Shown: positions 13,963-20,295 of the stretch, piece after piece
Numbering within the stretch: position 1 is the stretch's first letter
How the letters are laid out: each line of letters opens with the position of its first letter
Source: Bacteriovoracaceae bacterium
GTDB taxonomy: Bacteria; Bdellovibrionota; UBA1018
DNA: 20,295 nt
NCBI GenBank assembly: GCA_947446835.1
Contig: CANFHS010000008.1
Coordinates: forward strand, 1-20,295
Reading direction: 5' to 3'
Made by a program: the position numbers and the translations under genes
The notes under the pieces: model-generated
Told to the model about the DNA's origin: nothing
Database searches by the model: none
The model's input: only the letters and a program-made list of their open reading frames with translations

Positions 13963-14865
13963 TCAGACCTTTTCCGTGCGACGGGTACCGAAAAGGCCCG
14001 TCGGTTTGAACAGGAGGATGAGGATGAGGATGATGAACGCCAGGGCGTCACGGAACGTGGGAGCATAATAGGCCACCACGAATGCCTCGGCCAGGCCCAG
14101 GGTCAGGGCGCCGACCACGGCGCCGGTCACGTTGCCGATGCCACCCAGCACCGCGGCGACGAACGCCTTGAGGCCCGGCATGGTGCCCATCAGGGGCTCG
14201 ATCTTGGGGTAGATCAGGCCCACCAGCACCCCGGCCGCGCCGGCAAGCGCGGAACCCAGCATGAAGGTGTACGAGATGACCGCATTGGTGGGAATACCCA
14301 TCAGGCTGGCCAGGTCGTGGTTGAAGCTCACCGCGCGCATCGCGCGGCCCAGCCGGGTCCTGAAGATGATGGTCTGCAGGATGGCCATAAGCACGATGGA
14401 AATGCAGAACACGATGACCTGGAGGGGATTGAAGCGGACCCCGCCCAGGGTCCAGTCACCGCTGGGCTGGAAGACCTGCGGGAAGAACTTGGGGTCGGAG
14501 CCGAAAAGCAGCTGTCCCGAGAACTGCAGGAACAGCGAGACGCCCACCGCGGTGATGAGGACGTTGATCCGCGGGGAGCGACGCAGGGGGCGGTAAGCCA
14601 GCCGCTCGATCAGGAAACCCATGATCGCGCAGCCCACCATGGCCAGGGCCAGGATGGCCAACAAGGCCCACAGCGAGGGATGTTCACCGAAGCCGAAATA
14701 CCGGGACGAGTACATCCCGATGAAGGCGCCGAGCATGAACACCTCGCCGTGGGCGAAGTTGATGAGCTGCAGGATGCCGAACACCATCGTGTAACCGAGT
14801 GCGATCAGGGCGTAAGTGCTCCCGACTGAAATACCGTTCACGACGTGCTGAAAAAACTCGATCAT
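13963..14865 (-). CDS. livH: branched-chain amino acid ABC transporter permease LivH
   Basis: The 300-residue inner-membrane permease has about eight membrane helices. It opens with the LivH signature QHVVNGISVGSTYALIALGY and continues with TMVFGILQLINFAHGEVFMLGA. Later come VSFNHDLASLMGIPTNAVI (the coupling loop for the ATPase) and KAFVAAVLGGIGNVTGAVVG. It pairs with LivM. An AAAGGG with GCAGG lies before the ATG. The gene starts 54 bases after the livK stop, across a gap holding two small hairpins, and is followed almost at once by livM. Length and motifs are standard. Confidence 0.95.
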   Translation of the reverse strand: MIEFFQHVVNGISVGSTYALIALGYTMVFGILQLINFAHGEVFMLGAFIGMYSSRYFGFGEHPSLWALLAILALAMVGCAIMGFLIERLAYRPLRRSPRINVLITAVGVSLFLQFSGQLLFGSDPKFFPQVFQPSGDWTLGGVRFNPLQVIVFCISIVLMAILQTIIFRTRLGRAMRAVSFNHDLASLMGIPTNAVISYTFMLGSALAGAAGVLVGLIYPKIEPLMGTMPGLKAFVAAVLGGIGNVTGAVVGALTLGLAEAFVVAYYAPTFRDALAFIILILILLFKPTGLFGTRRTEKV

Positions 14866-14884
14866 CCTGCTGCCCTTTCGAATG

Positions 14885-14923
14885 CCTGATTCGGATCAGG
14901 TTCCAATTCCCGATCCAGATCAG
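14885..14923 (-). promoter_or_regulatory. two similar intercistronic hairpins between livK and livH
   Basis: CCTGAT-TCGG-ATCAGG (14885-14900) is a perfect 6-bp stem with a four-base loop. A related CCCGAT-CCAG-ATCAGGG (14909-14925) overlaps the livK stop. Neither has a T-run, so they are more likely to protect the livK mRNA 3' end or set the livK-to-permease ratio than to terminate. This parallels differential expression of binding-protein genes in other ABC operons; the role here is inferred. Confidence 0.45.
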
Positions 14924-16104
14924 GGATTGATGGTGGTCTGGTACTTGAACTGGCCGTTGTCGATGTTGAGAACCACGGCCGACTTCACGGCGTCGCGCTT
15001 CTCGTTGATGGTGATGCGGCCGGTGACGCCAGGATAATCCTTGGTCGCGGCCAGGGCGGCGCGGATGTTGCCGCTGGCCAGGTCAGGCGAACGGTTCATC
15101 GCGTCGACGAGCACCATCGCGGCGTCGTAGCCCATGGCGGCCAGGCCGTCCGGAGCCACCCCGTGGATCTTCTTGTAGTCCTCGACGAAGGTCTGGACGT
15201 TCGGGGCCTTGTCTTCCTGCGAGTAGTGGTTCGAGAAGAACGAGCCGTTCATGGCCACGCCACCGATCTCGGTCAGCTTCGGCGAGTCCCAGCCGTCGCC
15301 GCCCAGGAGCGGAACCTTGATTCCGGCTTCGCGGGCCTGACGGGCAATGAGGCCAACCTCGGTGTAGTAGCCGGGCACCATGAGCGCCTCGGGGTTCTTG
15401 CCCTTGATGTTGGTGAGCTGGGTCTTGAAGTCGGTGTCGCCCGAGCTGTAGGCCTGGTCTTCGACGACCGTGCCGCCCAGCTGGGTGAAGGTGGCGGTGA
15501 AGAAGTCGGCCAGACCGACCGAGTAGTCGTTCTTCACGTCGCGCAGGATGGCAACGCGCTTCAGTTTCAGGTTCTGAGCGGCGAACTTCGCCATCACGGT
15601 TCCCTGGAACGGATCGATGAAGCACACCCGGAAGATGTAATCACCCTGCTCGGTGACTTTCGGATTGGTCGACGAAGGAGTGACCATCGGGATCTTGTAC
15701 TGCTGGGCGATGGGAGCCATGGCCAGCGAGCGCGAGCTGGCGACTTCGCCGAGGATCGCGGCAACCTTGTTCTGCGTGATCAGCTTGGTCACGGCAGTCG
15801 CGGCTTCTTCCGGCTTGCCCTGGTCGTCCATCGAGATCAGCGCCAGCTTCTTGCCCTTGACGCCGCCCTTGGCGTTGATCTGCTTGAACGCCAGATCGAT
15901 GCCATTGTGGGTCGAGGTGCCAAAGGTGCCTTCGCTGCCGGTCATCGAACCGACTTCGCCCACGAGAATCGTGTCGCCCGCGGCGTTCTGCGTTGCATCT
16001 TGCGATGCGTTATTGCTCTTCTTCGTGCAAGCCGCCAGAGAGAGCGAAAGAGTCGTCGCGATGACGACGCGCGTAAAGGTATTCAGAACCGGACTGATTT
16101 TCAT
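14920..16104 (-). CDS. livK: branched-chain amino acid-binding lipoprotein (LivJ/LivK type)
   Basis: The protein is 394 residues from the ATG at 16102-16104, with GGAGG eight bases before it. The open frame extends 28 codons further upstream but without a start site of quality. The N-terminus ends in the lipobox LAAC with lipidated Cys26, so the binding protein is membrane-anchored rather than freely periplasmic as in E. coli. The mature part is a type I periplasmic-binding-protein fold (Peripla_BP_6): ILVGEVGSMTGSEGTFGTST, IDLAFKQINAKGGVKGKKL, AAILGEVASSRSLAMAPIAQ, KIPMVTPSSTNPKVT and RRVAILRD-type strands. It captures the substrate for LivHMGF and is the first gene of the operon. Strict Leu/Ile/Val specificity is assumed, since homologues also bind amides or short peptides. 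Confidence 0.95.
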   Translation of the reverse strand: MKISPVLNTFTRVVIATTLSLSLAACTKKSNNASQDATQNAAGDTILVGEVGSMTGSEGTFGTSTHNGIDLAFKQINAKGGVKGKKLALISMDDQGKPEEAATAVTKLITQNKVAAILGEVASSRSLAMAPIAQQYKIPMVTPSSTNPKVTEQGDYIFRVCFIDPFQGTVMAKFAAQNLKLKRVAILRDVKNDYSVGLADFFTATFTQLGGTVVEDQAYSSGDTDFKTQLTNIKGKNPEALMVPGYYTEVGLIARQAREAGIKVPLLGGDGWDSPKLTEIGGVAMNGSFFSNHYSQEDKAPNVQTFVEDYKKIHGVAPDGLAAMGYDAAMVLVDAMNRSPDLASGNIRAALAATKDYPGVTGRITINEKRDAVKSAVVLNIDNGQFKYQTTINP

Positions 16105-16134
16105 GGTTATGCCTCCGAGGGACAAAGTCTGTAC

Positions 16135-16163
16135 TTTAAGTTGGAATGAGGCGCCAGTATGAT
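16135..16163 (+). promoter_or_regulatory. candidate promoter for the recombinase-like gene
   Basis: TTTAAG (16135-16140) and TATGAT (16158-16163) are 17 bases apart; the -10 box matches the consensus at five of six positions, the -35 poorly. The start point would fall near 16170, on the second in-frame ATG, implying a leaderless mRNA. Confidence 0.35.
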
Positions 16164-17078
16164 TCGCACATGCGTCAAAATCCTTCAAAGTCCGCCCGGA
16201 AGACTTCGGATTTCGCCTCGGCCCTGAGAAGTTTTATCGGGTATTTGGAGGGCACCGAAAAAGCGCTCCATACCATCCGCAACTACCGATCGGATCTGCT
16301 GAGCTTCGAGGAGTTCCTGAAAAAGGGCCTGGGCAGCCGCCGCGTGGCCCTGAGCAAGCTGACCCAGGCCGATCTGGAGCGCTACCACGGCTACCTGAAG
16401 ACCCGGGGCTTCAAGACCAATACCCGGCGCCGCAAGCTGCTGACCCTGCGCAGGCTTCTTCGTTACCTGTCCCGCCGCGGGAAGATCGGGATCGATGTTT
16501 CGGAACAGCTTCCGGCCCCCGCCAAGCTCGAAAGGATCCCCCGGACCTTCCAGACCTCAAGCCTTCTGGAAAAAGTCGTGGCCCTTCCGGCCGAAACCCC
16601 GCTGGAAGCCCGAAACCGGGCCCTTCTCTGGGTTCTGGCCGAAACCGGGTGCCGGGTCAGCGAAGTGGGCCTCCTGCGCAACGACTGCCTCTCGGAACAG
16701 GCGGGAAGCCCCCAGCTGCGCTTCGATGGAAAGTTCTCAAGAACTGTCCCCATCAGCAGCGCCCTTCAATCGGCCCTGCGGGAGCTCAAGGCCTCAGGGC
16801 CCCTGTTCGCCGGGCACAACCGCTACGGCAGCCTGGGCGGGGCCATCTCGTCCCGGGGGGTCGAGCTGCTGGTCAAGAGCTTCGGGCTTCGACTCGGACT
16901 GGAAGACCCCACGCCGCGGATCTTCCGGCACTCGGCGGTGCTGGAGTGGCATCGCGCCGGCCTGGACCAGGAAGAAATCCAGCGTCGCCTGGGCCTTCGG
17001 ACCGCCTACAGCTTCCGGATCTACGCTCCGCTGCTCAAGGGCAAGGCCGAAGGCGGAGCTTCGGTTCCTCCCACCTAG
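16146..17078 (+). CDS. XerC/XerD-like tyrosine recombinase with altered catalytic residues
   Basis: The 310-residue protein has a SAM-like N-terminal core-binding domain (about 22-112) and a catalytic domain (about 135-300), the usual Xer size. The N-terminal domain (ALRSFIGYLEGTEKALHTIR) and ETGCRVSEVGLLR with Arg170 are typical. Lys196 (GKFSRTVPIS), Arg261 and the nucleophile Tyr293 (RIYAPL) are present. The HxxR motif reads RIFRH, with Arg258 replacing the first catalytic His. LGH near the C-terminus reads LGL, with Leu284 replacing the second His/Trp. Loss of both general acid/base residues is unusual, so it may cut slowly, act only as a DNA-binding protein, or use other residues. Start choice is open: ATG 16146 or ATG 16170, neither with a good ribosome binding site. 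It diverges from livK. No inverted repeats or cargo suggest a mobile element. Confidence 0.88.
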   Translation: MRRQYDSHMRQNPSKSARKTSDFASALRSFIGYLEGTEKALHTIRNYRSDLLSFEEFLKKGLGSRRVALSKLTQADLERYHGYLKTRGFKTNTRRRKLLTLRRLLRYLSRRGKIGIDVSEQLPAPAKLERIPRTFQTSSLLEKVVALPAETPLEARNRALLWVLAETGCRVSEVGLLRNDCLSEQAGSPQLRFDGKFSRTVPISSALQSALRELKASGPLFAGHNRYGSLGGAISSRGVELLVKSFGLRLGLEDPTPRIFRHSAVLEWHRAGLDQEEIQRRLGLRTAYSFRIYAPLLKGKAEGGASVPPT

Positions 17079-17082
17079 TCTT

Positions 17083-18366
17083 TCAAATCCAGCTGTCCAG
17101 CCACATCCACCGCCGGAAAGATTCCGCGGGAATCTTGAAAGCCCCCAGGATCGGCAAGAAATAGAGAAAGAAACCCAGGCAGCCCACGAAAAAAGCCCAG
17201 CGCAGCCACGGGCTCCAGGCAGGGCGCTCCTTGTCGGCCTCATCCAGAATCCAGGTCCAAGCCAAGCTCAGGGTCATTCCGGCCGGGTAGTAATAGTAGT
17301 AGAACGAAATCTTCCTCGGGATCAGCACCCAGCCCAGGTAAAGGCACAGGTAGGCGGCCACGATCAGGAACGCCTCGCGGGAACGCTCCTTCAGCCAAGA
17401 CCACAGACCCAGGGCGATCGCGGCCAAGCCGCCCCACATGAGCACGGGATTCCCCAGCAGCACCACACCCCGGACCCATTCCTGCGACGCGCCCTCGTGA
17501 TCAAACGCGTACCAGATGGGGCGCTTCAGGGTGGCCCAGTCGTACCAGTGGCTCATGTACGGGTGATCCGACACGACCCGCAGCTGACCGTCCCAGATCG
17601 CCCATTGCATCCGGAACAGGATATCGAGGAGACCCGGTCTGGGCTGTCCCTCGAAGAAAAGAAAAATGGTGAAGGGCAGGTAGTAGAACACCACTGGAAG
17701 CAGCCCGAGACTCACCCCCAGCTGTTTCCAGGACAAGCCCTGCCAGGAGCCTTCGGGCAGCCACGGTAGCCGGACCGCTTTGGCCAAGCTGACGCCCGCC
17801 AGCGCCAGACCCCAGGGGATCAGCGCCGACCACTTGCACGCGGCGGCCAGGCCAAAAAGGATACCGGCTGCCGTCAGGAGCTTGTGGACCGTGCGGGCGG
17901 GCAGGTGAGGCCGCCAGGCCCCCGAAACAGCCGCCAGCGCAAAGCTCAGGAACGCGAACATGAAAGTGTCCAGCATCCCGATCCGGGCCTGCACGTAGAG
18001 CAGCTGGTTGACCAAGGTCAGAAGTGCCACGGTCAGGGCGCTGCGCCGGTTCCCGAACACCGCCAAGCCCCAGAAATACATGCCCAGCAAGGTGATTCCC
18101 CCGAAAAGCACGCTCATGCAGCGCCAGCCCACGGGGTTGTCGCCCGCCAAGGCAAGACCGACCCCGAGAATCAGCTTGCCCAGCGGCGGGTGTTCCCAGT
18201 TCGGATTTTCCTGCAGGGCCCAAAGCTTCTGGGCCGCGGGAACATAATGGAACTCATCAAAGTTCCGGGTCGCAGGGTACTGCAGGTTGAAGGAAAAAAG
18301 CGCAACGGCTGCCAGGAACAGCAACGCGGGCACCAGAAACTTTCTTTCTTTCCCCTGCGAAAGCAC
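17083..18366 (-). CDS. PMT-family (GT39) polyprenyl-phosphate-dependent glycosyltransferase
   Basis: The 427-residue inner-membrane protein has about ten hydrophobic segments. Two features identify the protein O-mannosyltransferase/ArnT-like GT-C fold: the acidic pair in RNFDEFHYVPAA (Asp-Glu near residues 36-37) and NWEHPPLGKLI in the first periplasmic loop. These bind the metal and the lipid-phosphate sugar donor. WVLIPRKISFYYYYYPAG near the C-terminus matches the PMT C-terminal four-helix region. It would transfer a sugar, perhaps mannose, from a polyprenyl phosphate to a protein or envelope acceptor in the periplasm. The start is GTG 18366, just after an in-frame stop; GTG 18333 is an alternative. 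Its 3' end lies four bases from the convergent recombinase gene. Donor and acceptor cannot be told from sequence. Confidence 0.9.
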   Translation of the reverse strand: MLSQGKERKFLVPALLFLAAVALFSFNLQYPATRNFDEFHYVPAAQKLWALQENPNWEHPPLGKLILGVGLALAGDNPVGWRCMSVLFGGITLLGMYFWGLAVFGNRRSALTVALLTLVNQLLYVQARIGMLDTFMFAFLSFALAAVSGAWRPHLPARTVHKLLTAAGILFGLAAACKWSALIPWGLALAGVSLAKAVRLPWLPEGSWQGLSWKQLGVSLGLLPVVFYYLPFTIFLFFEGQPRPGLLDILFRMQWAIWDGQLRVVSDHPYMSHWYDWATLKRPIWYAFDHEGASQEWVRGVVLLGNPVLMWGGLAAIALGLWSWLKERSREAFLIVAAYLCLYLGWVLIPRKISFYYYYYPAGMTLSLAWTWILDEADKERPAWSPWLRWAFFVGCLGFFLYFLPILGAFKIPAESFRRWMWLDSWI

Positions 18367-18440
18367 GGCCCCACGCTAGGACTCAACCCTCGCGGAATCA
18401 AGTTTTCTCTGCTAACTTCCGGAGCGCGAGGTCTGCAGTG

Positions 18441-19022
18441 ATGGAAGGCGAAAAGCAAGTCGAGAGCAAGAAGATCGAGATCGGCCGCAACGAGCCATGC
18501 CCGTGCGGGAGCGACAAGAAGTACAAGCGCTGCTGCGGCGTGGATGCTGCCCCGAAGCTGGGCGCACCCAAGGCCATGCCGTGGACGCAGGCCACTGGCT
18601 CCAACCCGGACGCCGCGCAGGCCCAGGGCCCCGGCGGCTTGCCGTTTGACCCAAGCCAGCTCGACCAGGAATGGATGGGCAAGTTCTCGCAGGCCATGCA
18701 GCGCCTCCCCCGCGGCCAGATGCAGCGCCTTCAGTCGCTGATGCAGCGGGCGATGGCTGGCAAGGACGTGCGCCGCGACGCCGAAGAATTCGAACGCACC
18801 CTGCCTCCCGAGCTCAAGAACCTGATGGGCTCGTTCCAGATGCCTGGCATCGCGCCTCAGGCCGATTCGTCCGGCGAAATGTCGGAAGAAGAAGCCCGGC
18901 GGATCGTGGCCCAGGCCTCCGCCGAAGGCAAAATTTCGTCCGACGAAGCCCAGGAGCTTCTGGCCACCGATGGCCGTTCCAAGCTCTCCAAGCTTTGGGG
19001 CAAGGTGACCGGCAAGAAATGA
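18441..19022 (+). CDS. SEC-C zinc-motif protein
   Basis: The protein is 193 residues from ATG 18441, preceded by GAGG at nine bases; an adjacent GTG at 18438 could add one residue. The N-terminus has the SEC-C motif, RNEPCPCGSDKKYKRCCG (about residues 16-33), the CxCx8CC zinc site first known from the C-terminus of SecA. SecA uses it to contact SecB and ribosomes, and many small proteins carry it alone. The rest is Gln/Met/Arg-rich helix (GQMQRLQSLMQRAMAGKDVR) with an acidic helix and a Lys-rich end. It is probably cytoplasmic and possibly ribosome- or export-associated. Its stop overlaps the next start as ATGA. Confidence 0.9.
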   Translation: MEGEKQVESKKIEIGRNEPCPCGSDKKYKRCCGVDAAPKLGAPKAMPWTQATGSNPDAAQAQGPGGLPFDPSQLDQEWMGKFSQAMQRLPRGQMQRLQSLMQRAMAGKDVRRDAEEFERTLPPELKNLMGSFQMPGIAPQADSSGEMSEEEARRIVAQASAEGKISSDEAQELLATDGRSKLSKLWGKVTGKK

Positions 19023-19945
19023 GCAGCCGCCGCGACGCCGGGATTCCCGGGCTGATCGGAGTCCTTCATCTGCCGGCCCTGGCCGGAGCCCCGGGCGCGC
19101 GGGGCTTGTCGCCTTCCGAAGCCCTGGCCCGGGCCGGGCTCCAGGCCGTGGCCGAGGCCAAAGCCCTGGCACAGGCCGGCTTCGAAGGCCTGATCCTGGA
19201 AAATTTCGGGGATTCACCCTTTCTGAAGGGCCCGGTCGGGCCTGAGACGGTTGCCAGTCTGGCCGTGATCGCTGCCGCCGTCCGCGAAGCGGTCCGTGTC
19301 CCCATCGGGATCAACGTGCTGCGGAACGATGGACCGAGTGCCCTGGCCATCGCAGCCGTCACCGGCTGCGACTTCATCCGGGTCAACGTGCTTTCGGGAG
19401 TGGCTGCCACCGACCAGGGGCTGATCGAGGGCGAAGCGGCCCGTCTGGCGCGCGAGCGCGACCGGCTGGAGGCCCAGGTTTCGATCCTGGCCGACGCCCA
19501 CGTCAAGCATGCCCAGAGCCTCTCGTCGCGCGATATCGAGCTGGCGGTCGAGGAGCTGGGGCTGCGCGCCCTGGCTGACGGCGTGATCGTGACCGGCGCC
19601 ACCACGGGCCGCCCCGTGGATGCCGAAGCCCTGCGCCGCGCAGGCCAGGCCGCGCGCCACCATGGAATCCCGCTCTGGATCGGCAGCGGCGCCACGCGCG
19701 AAACCCTGCCCGGACTCCTGGAATGGGCCAACGGAATCATCGTGGGTTCGGCCATCCGCAAAGGCGGCCGCGCCGGAGCCCCCCTTGACCTCGCCCGCCT
19801 CAAGGCGTTCGTGAAGGATTACCGGGCCGCCTCGCGCCGCCGCAAGCCCAAGCCTGCCGCCGCCGCCGGAACCCGGAAGCCCGGAGCCGGGAAGCGGAAG
19901 AAAAAGAAGAGCAGTCGCCGGACAGGAGCCGGCGCCCGTTCATGA
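19019..19945 (+). CDS. BtpA/SgcQ-family TIM-barrel protein with Lys/Arg-rich tail
   Basis: The protein is 308 residues from the ATG at 19019, which overlaps the SEC-C gene stop by four bases. The first 270 residues match the BtpA family: GLIGVLHLPALAGAPG at the start, GFEGLILENFGDSPF, VPIGINVLRND, FIRVNVLSG, ADAHVKHAQ, and GVIVTGATTGRPVD followed by PLWIGSGAT and NGIIVGSAIRKGG. The fold is a TIM barrel. BtpA was named for photosystem I accumulation in cyanobacteria, but most members are in non-photosynthetic bacteria with no proven reaction. Residues 271-308 are an added tail of Lys, Arg, Ala, Pro and Gly, likely disordered and able to bind nucleic acid or membrane. Its stop overlaps the next start. 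Confidence 0.92.
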   Translation: MSSRRDAGIPGLIGVLHLPALAGAPGARGLSPSEALARAGLQAVAEAKALAQAGFEGLILENFGDSPFLKGPVGPETVASLAVIAAAVREAVRVPIGINVLRNDGPSALAIAAVTGCDFIRVNVLSGVAATDQGLIEGEAARLARERDRLEAQVSILADAHVKHAQSLSSRDIELAVEELGLRALADGVIVTGATTGRPVDAEALRRAGQAARHHGIPLWIGSGATRETLPGLLEWANGIIVGSAIRKGGRAGAPLDLARLKAFVKDYRAASRRRKPKPAAAAGTRKPGAGKRKKKKSSRRTGAGARS

Positions 19946-20295
19946 AGCTCGGCAAACTGCTTCTGCGAGGTCTGAGCCGCAAGCCCAAGAAGCGGGCGGC
20001 CCCCCGGAAGCCTGGCGTTGCCCTGAAACGGACCAGCGCGTCCCGACCGACCCGGATCTTTGCACCGCCCAAGGCGAGCCCACCCCGCATCCGCGAGGTC
20101 CCTGTCCCGGCACAGGTCCAGGCACCGTCCCTGGCCCGGGAACGCCTGCCCGCGCCGCTCCAGGCACCGGCAACTCCCCAGAGCCTGCCGTCGTCGGTGG
20201 TGGCTCCCCGATCCCGGCCTGCCGCCGAGCCTCAGCAGCACACCCTGACCACGCAGAACCTTTACCGGCCCGACGAGGAGCTGCGGCACCGGATC
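19942..20295 (+). CDS. basic, Pro-rich protein, 5' part only (runs off the window)
   Basis: The ATG at 19942-19944 overlaps the stop of the BtpA-like gene (ATGA) and the frame stays open for 118 codons to the window edge. The product begins MKLGKLLLRGLSRKPKKRAA, strongly basic, followed by a long Pro/Ala/Arg/Gln stretch (REVPVPAQVQAPSLARERLP) that is probably disordered. It turns charged and more ordered near TLTTQNLYRPDEELRHR at the edge. There is no signal peptide or Cys. The tight overlap supports a real third gene in this operon. The Lys/Pro tail of the preceding protein has a similar composition. No family can be assigned from this part. Confidence 0.65.
   Translation, partial: MKLGKLLLRGLSRKPKKRAAPRKPGVALKRTSASRPTRIFAPPKASPPRIREVPVPAQVQAPSLARERLPAPLQAPATPQSLPSSVVAPRSRPAAEPQQHTLTTQNLYRPDEELRHRI

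Noticed and set aside
12871..14829. A 652-codon open frame on the plus strand
   Set aside because: It is the antisense shadow of livM and livH. The product is His/Gln/Glu/Asp-rich without folds, whereas the minus strand carries clear permease signatures.
16146..17078. Recombinase-like gene as the marker of an integron or genomic island
   Set aside because: Its neighbours are a complete liv operon and a glycosyltransferase with the same base composition. No att-like repeats or gene cassettes are visible.
17090..17100. CAGCTGTCCAG, identical to the start of the repeated motif at 4190 and 7174
   Set aside because: It lies in the C-terminal codons of the PMT-type gene and lacks the following TTnGACAC half, so an 11-base chance match is likely.

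Overview
The window is high-GC DNA (roughly two thirds G+C by eye), densely packed with genes. It comes from a Gram-negative bacterium: it encodes apolipoprotein N-acyltransferase, lipoproteins with lipoboxes and an outer-membrane beta-barrel protein. The mix of genes, including many secreted or helical proteins I could not name, is compatible with Bdellovibrionota or a related delta-proteobacterial group. That placement is an inference from memory; nothing in the sequence proves it.

Layout. 1-663: the 3' end of an unknown gene, then a small helical protein (328-663). 688-2237 (minus): a two-gene unit coding for a 108-aa unknown protein and a long coiled-coil protein with an alpha-crystallin (Hsp20-like) domain. 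2427-3461 (plus): a zinc-finger protein with an internally duplicated domain, behind a good sigma70-type promoter. 3514-7013 (minus): a subtilisin-like exported protease, lnt and a small lipoprotein. 7236-8971 (plus): an exported HExxH protein, a GlsB/YeaQ-type membrane protein and a small unknown. 9071-10223 (minus): a ribosomal protein cluster rpmF-rplX-rpmB with its own promoter and a shared terminator, then tRNA-Leu(GAG). 10268-11281 (minus): an outer-membrane barrel protein with a long Pro/Ala linker.

11377-16104 (minus) is a complete branched-chain amino acid ABC transporter operon. Its order is livK (binding lipoprotein), livH and livM (permeases), livG and livF (ATPases). The junctions after livH are almost seamless. 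Divergent from livK is a tyrosine recombinase-like protein (16146-17078) that has lost both catalytic histidines. Convergent with it is a PMT-type polyprenyl-phosphate glycosyltransferase (17083-18366, minus). The last block (18441 to the end, plus) is a three-gene run with ATGA overlaps: a SEC-C zinc protein, a BtpA-family TIM barrel with a Lys/Arg tail, and a basic Pro-rich protein cut by the window edge.

No insertion sequence, CRISPR array, prophage or toxin-antitoxin pair was recognised. The points most worth a second look are the coiled-coil/Hsp20 fusion with its coupled partner, a dispersed 17-bp TGTC-N9-GACA motif, the duplicated zinc-finger protein, the degenerate recombinase, and rplX lying between rpmF and rpmB.
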